A program made the translations under genes and the position numbers. The notes under the pieces are model-generated. The model saw only the letters and a list, made by a program, of their open reading frames with translations. It searched no databases and had not been told where the DNA came from. A stretch of DNA of 64,000 nucleotides from Sphingomonas sp. Lineage in GTDB: Bacteria; Pseudomonadota; Alphaproteobacteria; Sphingomonadales; Sphingomonadaceae. The first letter of the stretch is position 1. Every line of letters starts with the position of its first letter. The DNA lies in assembly GCA_003248865.1 (NCBI GenBank), contig QFPK01000005.1:62001-126000 (forward strand), read 5' to 3'. Positions 1-8,450 of the stretch are shown here, piece by piece.

Positions 1-1
1 C

Positions 2-310
2 GCCGCCGTGCTGTTCGGCACCGGCTGGGGCGTCACCTGGCTTTCCGCCCATATCCTGCTGGTGCGCTATTATGGCGCGGCCATCGCGGGCGACATGACG
101 GCGATGGCGACCATGATGACAACCGTCGCCGTGCTGGGCCCGGTGATCGCAGGCCGCGTCGCCGACGTGACGGGGCACTACAATATCGTGTTCCTCGCCT
201 TCGCCGGGCTGCTGGGGCTGGCGACACTCACCTCCGCCCTGTTCCTGCGCGCCCCCGACCCGGGGCAGGGCGACGCGCTGGACGACAAGGCGCCGCTGCC
301 GGCTGAGTGA
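2..310 (+). CDS. MFS transporter, C-terminal end (5' truncated by window edge)
   Basis: An open frame enters from the left edge of the window and ends at a TGA at 308-310, leaving 102 codons. The visible protein is hydrophobic, with about three membrane segments separated by short loops. One loop reads GRVADVTGHYN, the loop type seen between helices of major facilitator permeases, and the tail is polar and charged. This fits the last three helices of a 12-helix MFS carrier in the inner membrane. The substrate cannot be read. Because the catabolic cluster begins directly downstream, it may import a substrate of that cluster, but this is only inferred from position. Confidence 0.6.
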   Translation, partial: AAVLFGTGWGVTWLSAHILLVRYYGAAIAGDMTAMATMMTTVAVLGPVIAGRVADVTGHYNIVFLAFAGLLGLATLTSALFLRAPDPGQGDALDDKAPLPAE

Positions 311-341
311 GGAAGGCCAAGGGCTCTGCCCTTGGAACCCG

Positions 342-362
342 GCAGGGAGCCGTGCTCCCTGC
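342..362 (-). repeat. Dispersed hairpin repeat, family gcaggga/tccctgc, copy 1
   Basis: A perfect 9-bp stem (342-350 with 354-362) encloses a 3-base loop. Read on the minus strand it has the same core and the same leading tg as the copy at 39,639-39,659. It lies downstream of a stop codon and outside any gene. Confidence 0.55.
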
Positions 363-503
363 ACCCACATTAGTAAGCCACTCGTCGAGGCTGTGCTGAC
401 GGGCAGGTATACTGCCTGCGGCGCCAGCCAGGTCCAGCGCCGCAGGCAATCAAATATCCTCACACGCGCGGCTTCAGGGCAGTGCACAATGCCAACTTAG
501 AGG

Positions 504-543
504 GTGCAGGGAAATCATTTCCCTGCCCGCCGGAGGCAAAAAA
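504..543 (+). repeat. Dispersed hairpin repeat, family gcaggga/tccctgc, copy 2
   Basis: The stem is 506-514 with 518-526 and the loop is tca. It is followed by ccgccggaggcaaaaa. Twenty bases, 523-542, recur exactly in reverse orientation at 39,569-39,588, which marks this as a true dispersed repeat and not a chance hairpin. Confidence 0.65.
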
Positions 544-652
544 CCCGCCGGCGCCACCCGGCGCGAGCGGTCAAGCTTTCGGGCGCGGGGCGCCACGCGC
601 GGGCGGGTGGCGGCGGGCATTTGGGTCTTCTGTGCATCAGAGGGAGTGGCCC

Positions 653-1138
653 ATGACCAATACGCTGATTTTTGTGGACCTTGCGTCGGACGACCCGGCT
701 GCTGCCGGGGAGTTTTACGCCAAGGTGTTCGGCTGGGAGAATGATGCCCGGCCGCAGGGCATTTATCACCGCATGGTGCCGGGCGGCTTCTTCAAGCACA
801 AGGACGGCAGCGACAGCCAGATCGGCAATCTGCATCTGGGCATCTTCGATGCGGCCAATGCGCGGCCGCATCCGGACCCGGCCGGAGTGGCGCCGCGCGA
901 GATATCGGGCGGCGGGCGCAAGGCTCGGGTGTGGATCCTGATCAGCGACGACGACAGCGCCGACCGCATTCTGGGCACGGCCGAAGAGCTGGGCGCGAAG
1001 ATCTTGTGGCGGAATCATTATTGGAAGGAATTCAACGGCTATAACCATGCCTTCGAGGATCCGTGGGGCAATGAGATCCTGCTGTGGGGCAAGGCCGGGG
1101 AAAATCCGCAGATCCCCGCCGATTACACGCGCGAGTAG
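653..1138 (+). CDS. VOC superfamily protein (glyoxalase/extradiol dioxygenase fold)
   Basis: This is a small cytosolic protein of 161 residues. It opens with TLIFVDLASDDPAAAGEFYAKVFGW, the first strand and helix of a VOC module, and closes with HAFEDPWGNEILLWGK, the paired C-terminal strand in which the final E often binds metal. Family members include glyoxalases, ring-cleaving dioxygenases and resistance proteins, so the reaction is unknown. ATG 653 was chosen because agggag lies 7 bases upstream and the fold starts there. The gene leads a same-strand set with the DODA-like, formamidase-like and TauD-like genes, which suggests a role in the same catabolic route. Confidence 0.8.
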   Translation: MTNTLIFVDLASDDPAAAGEFYAKVFGWENDARPQGIYHRMVPGGFFKHKDGSDSQIGNLHLGIFDAANARPHPDPAGVAPREISGGGRKARVWILISDDDSADRILGTAEELGAKILWRNHYWKEFNGYNHAFEDPWGNEILLWGKAGENPQIPADYTRE

Positions 1139-1217
1139 AGGCGATGGCGGCTCGTTGCGCGAGACAAACTCTTGTGCGCGGGCTGCCAAGACCCTTGCGC
1201 GGCACATTCATAGCCTG

Positions 1218-2006
1218 ATGCCCATGAACCGCCTTCCCATCATCTTCTTCGGCCATGGCAGCCCGATGGTTGCGCTGGAGCGGAGCGCGGTGACGCGGAG
1301 TTGGGCGGACACGGCGGCGCGGATCGGCAAGCCGCGCGCGATCCTGTGCATTTCCGCACACTGGCTGACGCGGGGCACGGCTGTGACGGCGATGCCGCAG
1401 CCCCGCACCATCCATGATTTCGGTGCCTTTCCGAAGGCGCTGTTCGATGTGCAGTATCCGGCGCCGGGCGACCCGGAGCTGGCAGCGCGGGTGAAGCAGC
1501 TGCTGGCGCCGATGCCGGTGCAGATCGATCAGGGCTGGGGGCTGGACCATGGCACCTGGTCCGTGCTGGTCCATGCCTTTCCGGATGCGGATGTGCCGGT
1601 GGTGCAGCTGGGCATGGACGTGGGCAAATCCCCGCAGGCGCATTGGGACGTGGGGCGGCTGTTGCGGCCGCTGCGCGACGAGGGCGTGCTGATCATGGGC
1701 ACGGGGAACATCGTGCACAATCTGCCCGCGATGGACTGGGCCAATCCGAACGCGCCCGCTTACCCCTGGGCGGCGCAGTTCAACGAGACGATGCTGGGCG
1801 CGGTGGAGGCCGACGAGCCGCAGACCGTGATCGACTTCTGGAAGCTGGGCGATGCAGCCCGACTGTCCGTGCCATCGCCCGACCATTTCTGGCCGCTTCT
1901 GTATGTGCTGGGTGCGCGGCATCCGGGCGAAGCGGCTGAATTCGCGCCGAATTTCATCCAGCACAAGTCGCTGAGCATGACGAGCATCCTGATCGGCGCG
2001 CAATGA
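1218..2006 (+). CDS. LigB-type extradiol dioxygenase of the DODA/YgiD family
   Basis: The protein has 262 residues, as usual for class III ring-opening dioxygenases of the 4,5-DOPA dioxygenase type, and is probably cytosolic. The start contains FFGHGSPM (His13), then ISAHW (His48), LDHGTW (His111), GNIVHN (His168) and SPDHFWP (His223). His13, His48 and His223 match the metal-binding set of this family, and the other two lie near the active site. The family opens catechol-like rings between or beside hydroxyls. ATG 1218 and ATG 1224 are both possible because they are in frame 6 bases apart. The gene lies 45 bases upstream of the formamidase-like gene, in what is probably one operon. Confidence 0.83.
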   Translation: MPMNRLPIIFFGHGSPMVALERSAVTRSWADTAARIGKPRAILCISAHWLTRGTAVTAMPQPRTIHDFGAFPKALFDVQYPAPGDPELAARVKQLLAPMPVQIDQGWGLDHGTWSVLVHAFPDADVPVVQLGMDVGKSPQAHWDVGRLLRPLRDEGVLIMGTGNIVHNLPAMDWANPNAPAYPWAAQFNETMLGAVEADEPQTVIDFWKLGDAARLSVPSPDHFWPLLYVLGARHPGEAAEFAPNFIQHKSLSMTSILIGAQ

Positions 2007-2051
2007 CCCGCATTCCAACCGACCCTGTTTCCGCCTGACAAAGGAACCCAG

Positions 2052-3146
2052 ATGGCCCTCATCAGCTTGCGTCCCACCGAAGAACCCGAGACCGTGCTGC
2101 CATCGGCGCTGCACCATCTGAAGGCGACGCCGGAGACGGTTCACTGGGGTTACTTCTCGCCCGAGATCAAGCCGGCGCTGACGGTGAAGAGCGGCGACCT
2201 GATCCGCGCGCAGGCGGTGACGCACCATGCCGGCGACGACCCGGAGTTGATGTTCGACGAGGAGATCCGCCGCATCTTCACAGAGATCGATCCGGCCACG
2301 CGTGCGCCGGGCTGCCACATCATGACCGGCCCCATCTATGTGGAGGGCGCGGAACCCGGCGACATGCTGGAAGTGCGCTATTTCGAGATGGTGCCGCGCT
2401 TCAACTATGGGTCGAACCTGCAGGCGAACTGGGGCCATCTGTATCAGGAATTCGGCGAGACCGAGCGGGTGACCATCTACAAGCTGGACCCGAGCGCCAA
2501 TACCGCCAGCGCGCTCTATGCCTATGATGTTCCGGACAAATATGTGGTGCCGGGGCGCATCACCCATTGCCCGGACTGCGATCGGTCTCCCGCGCTGCCG
2601 GGGATCACGGTGCCGGCCCGGCCGCATCTGGGCACGGCGGGCGTGGCGCCTGCGGTGAACGAGCCCGTTTCTACCATCCCGCCGGGCCTGCATGGCGGCA
2701 ATATCGACAACTGGCGCATCGGGCCTGGGGCGCGGATGTATTATCCGGTGCAGGTGAAGGGCGGGCTGTTCTCCATCGGCGACCCGCATGTGAGCCAGGG
2801 CGATGGCGAGATCAGCGGCACCGCGATCGAAGCCTCGCTGGACGTGCTGTTCCAGATCATTCTGCGCAAGGATTTCAGCTTCCCCTCGCCGCTGCTGGAG
2901 ACGCCGGATTGCTGGATCGTGCACGGCTTCGGCGCGGACCTGGATGCGGCGATGAAGAGCGCATCGCTGGACATGCTGCACCTGTTGACCGAACATCAGG
3001 GGCTGTCGCGGCAGGACGGCTATTCGTTGATGAGCGTGGCGGCCGACTTCGGCGTGACGCAGGTGGTGGACGGCACACAGGGCATCCACTGCCGGATCGA
3101 GCGGCGGATCTTCCCGCACAAGGGCACGGTCAAAGACCCGGAATAA
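2052..3146 (+). CDS. Acetamidase/formamidase family protein
   Basis: The protein has 364 residues and spans the FmdA_AmdA fold. The N-terminal block TPETVHWGYFSPEIKPAL, the VTHHAGDDPE block, GDPHVSQGDGEI in the middle and DFGVTQVVDG near the end are the family's conserved segments. Known members hydrolyse formamide, acetamide or similar small amides to ammonia and the acid. A paralogue forms the C-terminal half of the divergent 4632-6950 gene, with the same blocks. Here there is no regulator domain. The start ATG 2052 follows aaaggaaccc. It sits between the DODA-like and TauD-like genes, so an amide formed after oxygenation is a plausible substrate, though this is inferred. Confidence 0.87.
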   Translation: MALISLRPTEEPETVLPSALHHLKATPETVHWGYFSPEIKPALTVKSGDLIRAQAVTHHAGDDPELMFDEEIRRIFTEIDPATRAPGCHIMTGPIYVEGAEPGDMLEVRYFEMVPRFNYGSNLQANWGHLYQEFGETERVTIYKLDPSANTASALYAYDVPDKYVVPGRITHCPDCDRSPALPGITVPARPHLGTAGVAPAVNEPVSTIPPGLHGGNIDNWRIGPGARMYYPVQVKGGLFSIGDPHVSQGDGEISGTAIEASLDVLFQIILRKDFSFPSPLLETPDCWIVHGFGADLDAAMKSASLDMLHLLTEHQGLSRQDGYSLMSVAADFGVTQVVDGTQGIHCRIERRIFPHKGTVKDPE

Positions 3147-3156
3147 GGACTGCACC

Positions 3157-3969
3157 ATGGGCTATGAACTGATCGACGTGCGGCCGATGACGAAGCGGAT
3201 CGGAGCCGAGGTCTTCGGCCTCGATCTCTCCCAGCCGCTGGGCAACCAGGCCTTTTCCGAGCTGCACGATGCGCTGATGCAGCATCAGGTGCTGTTCTTC
3301 CGCGACCAGCAGCTGACGCATGAGAGCCACAAGGCGCTGGGCCGGTCGTTCGGCAAGCTGGCGCTGCATTCGGGCGTGTCGGGGCTGGCGGAGCATCCGG
3401 AGATCGTGGCCATCCACGCCGACGAGACCAGCAAGTTCGTGGCCGGCGAAGACTGGCATTCCGACCTGAGCGAGGATGCCGAGCCGCCGATGGGCAGCAT
3501 CCTCTATATGCACACCCTGCCGGACACCGGCGGCGACACGCTGTTTTCCAGCATGTACGCCGCCTATGACGCGCTGACGCCCGCGATGAAGGCCTTTCTG
3601 GACCCGCTGACGGCGGTGCATGACAGCAACCACATCTATCGGGAGCTGTTCCCGGATGTGCAGAAGACCTACCCGCGCAACACCCATCCGGTGATCCGCA
3701 CCCACCCAGTCACCAAGCGCAAATGCCTGTTCGTCAGCCAGTCCAAGACGATCCGCATCAACGAGCTGTCCAAGAAGGAAAGCGACGCGGTGCTGCGCTT
3801 CCTGTTCGATCATGTGAAGGACCCGAACTTCCAGGTGCGCTTCCGCTGGCAGCAGAACAGCGTGGCCTTCTGGGACAATCGCTGCACCCAGCATTTCGCC
3901 GTGTGGGATTATTTCCCCGACGTCCGTTCGGGGTATCGGGTGACGGTGGCGGGGGACCGGCCTTATTGA
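3157..3969 (+). CDS. TauD/TfdA-family Fe(II)/2-oxoglutarate dioxygenase
   Basis: The protein has 270 residues, the usual size for TauD and TfdA. The iron triad is visible as WHSDLS (His101, Asp103) and QHFAVWD (His246). Arg257, 11 residues after the distal His, fits the residue that holds 2-oxoglutarate. The family hydroxylates and often cleaves sulfonates, phenoxyacetates and related acids, releasing succinate and CO2. The start ATG 3157 lies 10 bases after the formamidase-like stop, so the two genes are probably co-transcribed. No sulfonate transport genes are nearby, so taurine itself is not a safe guess for the substrate. Confidence 0.88.
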   Translation: MGYELIDVRPMTKRIGAEVFGLDLSQPLGNQAFSELHDALMQHQVLFFRDQQLTHESHKALGRSFGKLALHSGVSGLAEHPEIVAIHADETSKFVAGEDWHSDLSEDAEPPMGSILYMHTLPDTGGDTLFSSMYAAYDALTPAMKAFLDPLTAVHDSNHIYRELFPDVQKTYPRNTHPVIRTHPVTKRKCLFVSQSKTIRINELSKKESDAVLRFLFDHVKDPNFQVRFRWQQNSVAFWDNRCTQHFAVWDYFPDVRSGYRVTVAGDRPY

Positions 3970-4066
3970 TGGAGCGGAAGGGAAGCCGATTTATCGGAAC
4001 GTAGCGCAGGCGAGCTGGCGTGGCGATGCCCGTCTATTCGCGATGCAGTTGGGAGCGAGTGGGGGA

Positions 4067-4447
4067 TCAATTCGAGGAGGGAGACTCTGCGCTGAGCGCC
4101 ATCCGATTGCCCTCGCTATCCTCGATCTCGGCGACATATCCGGCGTCGCCAACGTATGTCTTGGGGTAGAGTATGTTCGCGCCTGCAGCCTGTGCCCGGA
4201 TCAGGGCTGAGTCTATATCGGTAACATCGAAATAGATAATCGCCCCTGTTCTCGACGGGATATAGACATCGCCCGCGACCAGTGCCCCACTTGCGCCGGG
4301 CGCTCCATCATCGCGCGGAAAGAAGGCCATACTGTAGCCATCGACCATTTGGCGGTTGAGTGTGATTTCGAGCACGGTCTCATAAAAGCGAATGGCCCGG
4401 TCAAGGTCTGTGACCGGAATTTCGAAGTGGCAGACCGGATTGCGCAT
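4067..4447 (-). CDS. VOC superfamily protein, short glyoxalase-like
   Basis: The protein has 126 residues in one VOC module. It begins NPVCHFEIPVTDLDRAIRFY, with a His that commonly binds metal at the start of the fold, and ends GYVAEIEDSEGNRMALSAE, with the closing Glu pair. A longer reading frame extends upstream, but ATG 4447 is preferred because gggaggg lies 11 bases before it and the VOC fold starts there. It is similar to the predicted lactoylglutathione lyase-like proteins of unknown reaction. It is the last minus-strand gene of the group running down from 11,305, with a 184-base gap from the fusion gene, so it may have its own promoter. Confidence 0.78.
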   Translation of the reverse strand: MRNPVCHFEIPVTDLDRAIRFYETVLEITLNRQMVDGYSMAFFPRDDGAPGASGALVAGDVYIPSRTGAIIYFDVTDIDSALIRAQAAGANILYPKTYVGDAGYVAEIEDSEGNRMALSAESPSSN

Positions 4448-4631
4448 GTTTGCCAGTTCCCTCCCGGTTTGTCCGTTTTTCGTCGTGCTGACCTGCCCTG
4501 GGAGGCCGGAACGGCAGGAAGAAATCATAACATGCTTACGGCATTCCAGCGAAATTCGAGCAGAACCGGGCCATGTGATTCCCAACAGAAGGTGTGCCTG
4601 GGGACATGGCAGCGTTGCTGTTGGCTACACC

Positions 4632-6950
4632 CTACCCGGTAAACAGCGATTTGCGGATGATCGCGTGCACCCCGAAATTGCCGTTCACCACCTGCGATAC
4701 GCCGAAGTCCACGCCGACGGAGAGGAGGGAGATGGCTTCGTCCTCGCTCAGGCGCTTGGCGGTCATCAGGAAGCGGCGGGCCTTGCGGAAGGCGTCGCGC
4801 ATGGCGCTGTCGATGGAGGATTGCTTGTAGACTTCGCTCTGCGCGTCCTCGCCCAGTTCCTTCAGATAATCCGGGTGGCTGAAGCCCATGATCACCCATT
4901 CAGCGTCGGTTTCGATCAGGGGGTAATCCAGGTCGCGGAAATAATCCGTCACATTGGCGGCGCGGTGGTGGATCACCTGAATGAGGGCCGTCATCGAACA
5001 TTCGATGGCGGTGCCGCACAGTTCGGAATCGCCCTGCGAGGCGTGCGGGTCGCCCAATGAGAGCAGACCCCCGGGCACCTGCACGGGCAGGAAGATGCGC
5101 GAACCCGGGCCGGTGCGCCAATTGTCCAGATTGCCGCCGAAATTGCTGGGCGGCACGGAATCGACAAAGCCGTTGTGGGCCGGCGCCAGTGCGATCACGC
5201 CGAAGTGCGGGCGGATCGGGATTTCCACGTTGCGCAGCACATCATAATTGCGCTCGATGGTCGCCGGATCGACGGGGACGCCGGGATAATCATAGCGGGC
5301 GTGGCGGATGCCGGACGGGTCCACCTGCTCGGTCCAGCGGAAGCTGTAGACGGCATGGGCGACCGGCGGGCGGCCGCCGCTGGTTTCCACCTCGTAGATG
5401 GTGATGACTTCGCGCTGCTTCGGCTCCGTCAGCAGGTCCTGGAAGTGGAAGCCCCAATAGGTGGCGGCGTTGCTGCCGAAGCTCTTGCCGGCGAAGCGTT
5501 CGCTGCCCGAAGGGCGGGACTTGATGTCGAGGATACGGACCTCGATCAGGTCGCCGGGCTGGCTGCCTTCCACCGCGATGGGGCCGGTGCAGATATGGAC
5601 GCCGAAGCCCTCACCGGCGCCGCGCCCGAAGGCGGAGGCGTCCATGGGGCCGGCGCCGCGGCGGTCCACCGCTTTCGAATGGGCATCCCAGTGGAACACG
5701 CTTTCAGCGCCCGGGTCGCCCTCAACCATGCGTTCGGGATCGTCGTTGGCGTGGTGGGTGAGGGTTTCGATGGTGACGAAATCGCCGGACTGCACCTTCA
5801 GCGCGGGCTTCAGATTGCGGCTGAGATAGCCCCAGTGCACGGTTTCCGGGCTGACCGGCAGATGATGGTGGCGAACGGCCGAGCGCAGCGGGCTGTCGGC
5901 GTCTGCCGCTTCCGTTTCGGCGGGGGCGTCCTCGTCGCTGTCCGGCTGCTCTTCGGGCTGGGCCGTGGTGCGGGCCGGGCGGCCTCGCCGCATCTGCTGG
6001 GCGTCCTCCTCGGCGATGGTGGGGGCGCCCTTGCGATATTCGCGGGGCGAAATGCCATATTGTTCGCGAAAGGCGCGACTGAAGGTGGCGCTGTCGTTGA
6101 AGCCCCATTCGAACAGGATTTCGGAAATGGATTTCTGCGCGTGCAGCGGGCTGCGCAGATCGAGGCGGCAGCGTTCCAGCCGGCGGAGCTTCACATAATG
6201 GCCGAAGCTGTCATCGGTGGATTCGAACAGCTTCTGCAGATAGCGCGGCGAGATGCCGTGCTCGGCCGCGACCTGCTGATAGTTGAGGTCGGGGTCCGAG
6301 AGGCGGATCTCGATGGTCTGGTAGATGCGTTCCAGCAGGGCCGCGCGCATGCCGGCCGCGCCGCCCAGCGCCTTGGGCGGTGCATTGTCCATCAGGCTGG
6401 TGATGAGGAATTCGGGGAAGGCGAGCTCGATGGGGCGGGCGTCGTCCTCGGAAATCTCGCCGATGGTGTCGGCCATGGCGCGGAGCATGCCAGAGAAGAT
6501 GCGGCCCGCGCCGACGGCCGCGCTGATCTTGCGCGGCTTGTCTGAGATGGGGGTCTTCAGGCGCAGGTTGCTCAAGCCCTGCGGCACATGGACGAGGAGG
6601 CTGCGGTTGTCTCCGCTGAAGCTGAGGAAGGCGCCGCTTTCGCTGCGGCCGCAGACCATTTCGCCGTCGGCCAGCGGGGTGCGCTCGTCACCCTCGATCA
6701 GGGTGGCGCCGCCGTCGAGCACGATGGCAAGCCAGTAGGAGCCGGGCTGGTCGCGCAAATCGATGGACCAGCTCTGCGCGGTGCCCGTCACGCGCACGAA
6801 GCTGAAGCCGGCGCGGCTGCGGAACTGGATCAGCTCGCCGTAAAGGAGATTCTCATCCGCCTCGTCGAGCAGCAGCGACACACGCTTCAGCGCGAACCGC
6901 CACGCCTCGCGGCGCTGCTCCTTGGGATAGGCATTCGTTGTGAAGCGCAA
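4632..6950 (-). CDS. AraC-family regulator fused to an acetamidase/formamidase domain
   Basis: One uninterrupted frame of 772 codons joins two protein types. Residues 1 to about 200 resemble the sensor part of AraC regulators. Residues 205-308 form the double helix-turn-helix, with YQQVAAEHGISPRYLQKLF and ILFEWGFNDSATFSRAFREQ as the two helical units and YGISPREYR at the end. An acidic, charged linker (about 309-355) leads to a full formamidase-like domain (about 360-772), beginning SPETVHWGYLSRNLKPAL and containing THHANDDPE, GDPHASQGDSEL and DFGVSQVVNG. The domain is as long as free-standing formamidases. The start appears to be TTG 6950 after aaggtgag, since no in-frame ATG precedes the fold. 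The protein may couple sensing or hydrolysis of an amide with control of the surrounding operons. Natural fusion is what the sequence shows; the function is inferred. Confidence 0.88.
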   Translation of the reverse strand: MRFTTNAYPKEQRREAWRFALKRVSLLLDEADENLLYGELIQFRSRAGFSFVRVTGTAQSWSIDLRDQPGSYWLAIVLDGGATLIEGDERTPLADGEMVCGRSESGAFLSFSGDNRSLLVHVPQGLSNLRLKTPISDKPRKISAAVGAGRIFSGMLRAMADTIGEISEDDARPIELAFPEFLITSLMDNAPPKALGGAAGMRAALLERIYQTIEIRLSDPDLNYQQVAAEHGISPRYLQKLFESTDDSFGHYVKLRRLERCRLDLRSPLHAQKSISEILFEWGFNDSATFSRAFREQYGISPREYRKGAPTIAEEDAQQMRRGRPARTTAQPEEQPDSDEDAPAETEAADADSPLRSAVRHHHLPVSPETVHWGYLSRNLKPALKVQSGDFVTIETLTHHANDDPERMVEGDPGAESVFHWDAHSKAVDRRGAGPMDASAFGRGAGEGFGVHICTGPIAVEGSQPGDLIEVRILDIKSRPSGSERFAGKSFGSNAATYWGFHFQDLLTEPKQREVITIYEVETSGGRPPVAHAVYSFRWTEQVDPSGIRHARYDYPGVPVDPATIERNYDVLRNVEIPIRPHFGVIALAPAHNGFVDSVPPSNFGGNLDNWRTGPGSRIFLPVQVPGGLLSLGDPHASQGDSELCGTAIECSMTALIQVIHHRAANVTDYFRDLDYPLIETDAEWVIMGFSHPDYLKELGEDAQSEVYKQSSIDSAMRDAFRKARRFLMTAKRLSEDEAISLLSVGVDFGVSQVVNGNFGVHAIIRKSLFTG

Positions 6951-7064
6951 CTCTTCTCACCTTGGAAGCCGGGGCCGACCACACCCGCAACCAGTCAGCC
7001 ATAGATTGCCCCCGAGTTATGGTGCAGCGCAACAGGCTTCAACCATTTGTACGGCAGGCTGCAT

Positions 7065-8450
7065 TCAAAAAGGTGTGTCGGTTCCATAGACACTGCTGGC
7101 CGCAGGCCCGCCGGGGGCCGGGCCGCGCCCGCAGACGGAGAGCATGGTGAGCGCGTAGATGAGCGCGCTGTCGCGCATGGCGGCAGGCGTGGGGCGCCAG
7201 CGCGGCATGCCGGTGGTGACGGCCGGAACCCGGTGCATGTTGAACACATTATGGTCCCGCCACATGCTGGAATAGACCGGGTGGGAGACTTCGAGCGGGG
7301 CGCCCCGCACCAGCCGGGTGGCGGCATCGACGGCGCCCGCAAGCGGGGCGACGCGGGTGCTGTCGGCCTCGAAGCCGTGGCGGACGACGACGGCTTCGAC
7401 ATCGAAGCTCTCGACATCGACGCCACGCATCGCTTCCATGATGCCGTGGTAAGCCTCTGCCGCCGTCTGCCGTGGGTTCAGTGTGACATCGATGTAGAGC
7501 GCGCAGACTTCGGTTCCGGCGCCGAAATCGAAGGGGATGCCGCCGCGCACGCTGGCGATCTGCACCTTGGGGATCACCGTGCCGCCCGGCGTTTCCAGGA
7601 TGCTCTCGCGCTCGAACGTCTGGCTCCAGCCGTGCAGCGCAGCGATCACCGGGCCCAGCCGGTAGATGGGGTTCGGGTGCCGGTGCGGATCGGCGGGCGC
7701 ATCGAGGATGGGAGTGAAGACGCCCTTGCCATAGATGCGCACGCGGAACAGCGCATAGCCCGATCCCGCCCAGTTGAGGCCGAAATCGGTGCCTTCGGCG
7801 GCGATGGCGTAATCGGGCGCGACGCCCCCATGGTGGAACAGATAATGGGCGCCGATATCCTTGCCGTTCCAGCCGATGCCGGCATATTCCTCGATCGGCT
7901 CCGGGCCGATCTCGCCGGGGCAGGCCGTCAGCCAGCATTTCCCCGCCAGCCCGATCCCGGCCTTTTTCAGCGCCTTGGCGGCAATCAGGAAGCAGGACAT
8001 CGGCCCGCGATCATTGCTGATCGGATAGCCGCGCAGCGCGCCGTCCTCCAGCCAGCACTGCGTCCATTCCGGGTCTGCCAGGGTTTCCGGCTTGTAGCGG
8101 AAGGCGTTCTGGTGCGGCAGGCCGGAGGGGCTTTCGGTGTCGAGATGGGCGGTGAACAGCAGGTTGGCGCCTTTTGCCCCGCCGCCATATTCGCCGATGA
8201 TGTTGGGGCGTTCGGGCGTGGCGCCGACCTTGCGCGGGCGGAAGCCCTCGGTCTGCATCCAGTCGAACACGAACTGCGCGGCCTCCGCCTCTTCCTGCGA
8301 ACGGCTGCGGATGTTGCCGAGCGTGAGGGCGAGGTTCACCAGTTCGTCGGTGTCGATAGCGGCCGCGATGGCGTCGCGTTCGGCCTCCGTCACGGCGTGG
8401 GGTGCGTGGGAGGGGTTGGCGAAGTCGTTCACGCCGCCGTTCCTGACCAC
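7065..8450 (-). CDS. M20-family metal-dependent amidohydrolase/peptidase
   Basis: The protein has 461 residues. It carries LLFTAHLDTES, the first M20 metal motif, and SNDRGPMSCFLIAAKAL, the following Asp-Gly-type motif, with CPGEIGPEPIEEYAG after it and a dimerisation-like insert in the middle. M20 enzymes cleave peptides, N-acyl amino acids, carbamoyl amino acids or allantoate, so it probably hydrolyses a C-N bond in the same pathway as its neighbours. ATG 8450 overlaps the upstream cysteine hydrolase by 22 bases. GTG 8432 gives a GTGA overlap and is also possible. Both imply translational coupling. The substrate is unknown, and the Pro-Gly-rich tail is unremarkable. Confidence 0.78.
   Translation of the reverse strand: MVRNGGVNDFANPSHAPHAVTEAERDAIAAAIDTDELVNLALTLGNIRSRSQEEAEAAQFVFDWMQTEGFRPRKVGATPERPNIIGEYGGGAKGANLLFTAHLDTESPSGLPHQNAFRYKPETLADPEWTQCWLEDGALRGYPISNDRGPMSCFLIAAKALKKAGIGLAGKCWLTACPGEIGPEPIEEYAGIGWNGKDIGAHYLFHHGGVAPDYAIAAEGTDFGLNWAGSGYALFRVRIYGKGVFTPILDAPADPHRHPNPIYRLGPVIAALHGWSQTFERESILETPGGTVIPKVQIASVRGGIPFDFGAGTEVCALYIDVTLNPRQTAAEAYHGIMEAMRGVDVESFDVEAVVVRHGFEADSTRVAPLAGAVDAATRLVRGAPLEVSHPVYSSMWRDHNVFNMHRVPAVTTGMPRWRPTPAAMRDSALIYALTMLSVCGRGPAPGGPAASSVYGTDTPF

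Larger units (their letters stand above)
311..652. other. Intergenic stretch of 342 bases carrying hairpin repeats
   Basis: No convincing gene is seen. The stretch holds four inverted repeats: 317-323/329-335, 342-350/354-362, 413-424/437-448 and 506-514/518-526. The second and fourth share the core gcaggga...tccctgc with a copy near 39,640, so they look like members of a dispersed sphingomonad repeat family. The first hairpin, just after the MFS stop, may also act as a terminator, although no T run follows it. A ribosome binding site (agggag, 641-646) lies at the right end for the next gene. Confidence 0.6.

Noticed and set aside
1032..3158. Long minus-strand frame of over 700 codons opposite the DODA-like and formamidase-like genes
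   Set aside because: It has strongly biased composition, rich in Arg and His, lies opposite two well-supported genes and has no recognisable domain. Such frames are common in GC-rich DNA.
4392..6545. Plus-strand frames opposite the fusion gene
   Set aside because: They are compositionally biased shadows with no domain. The minus-strand reading contains all recognisable motifs.
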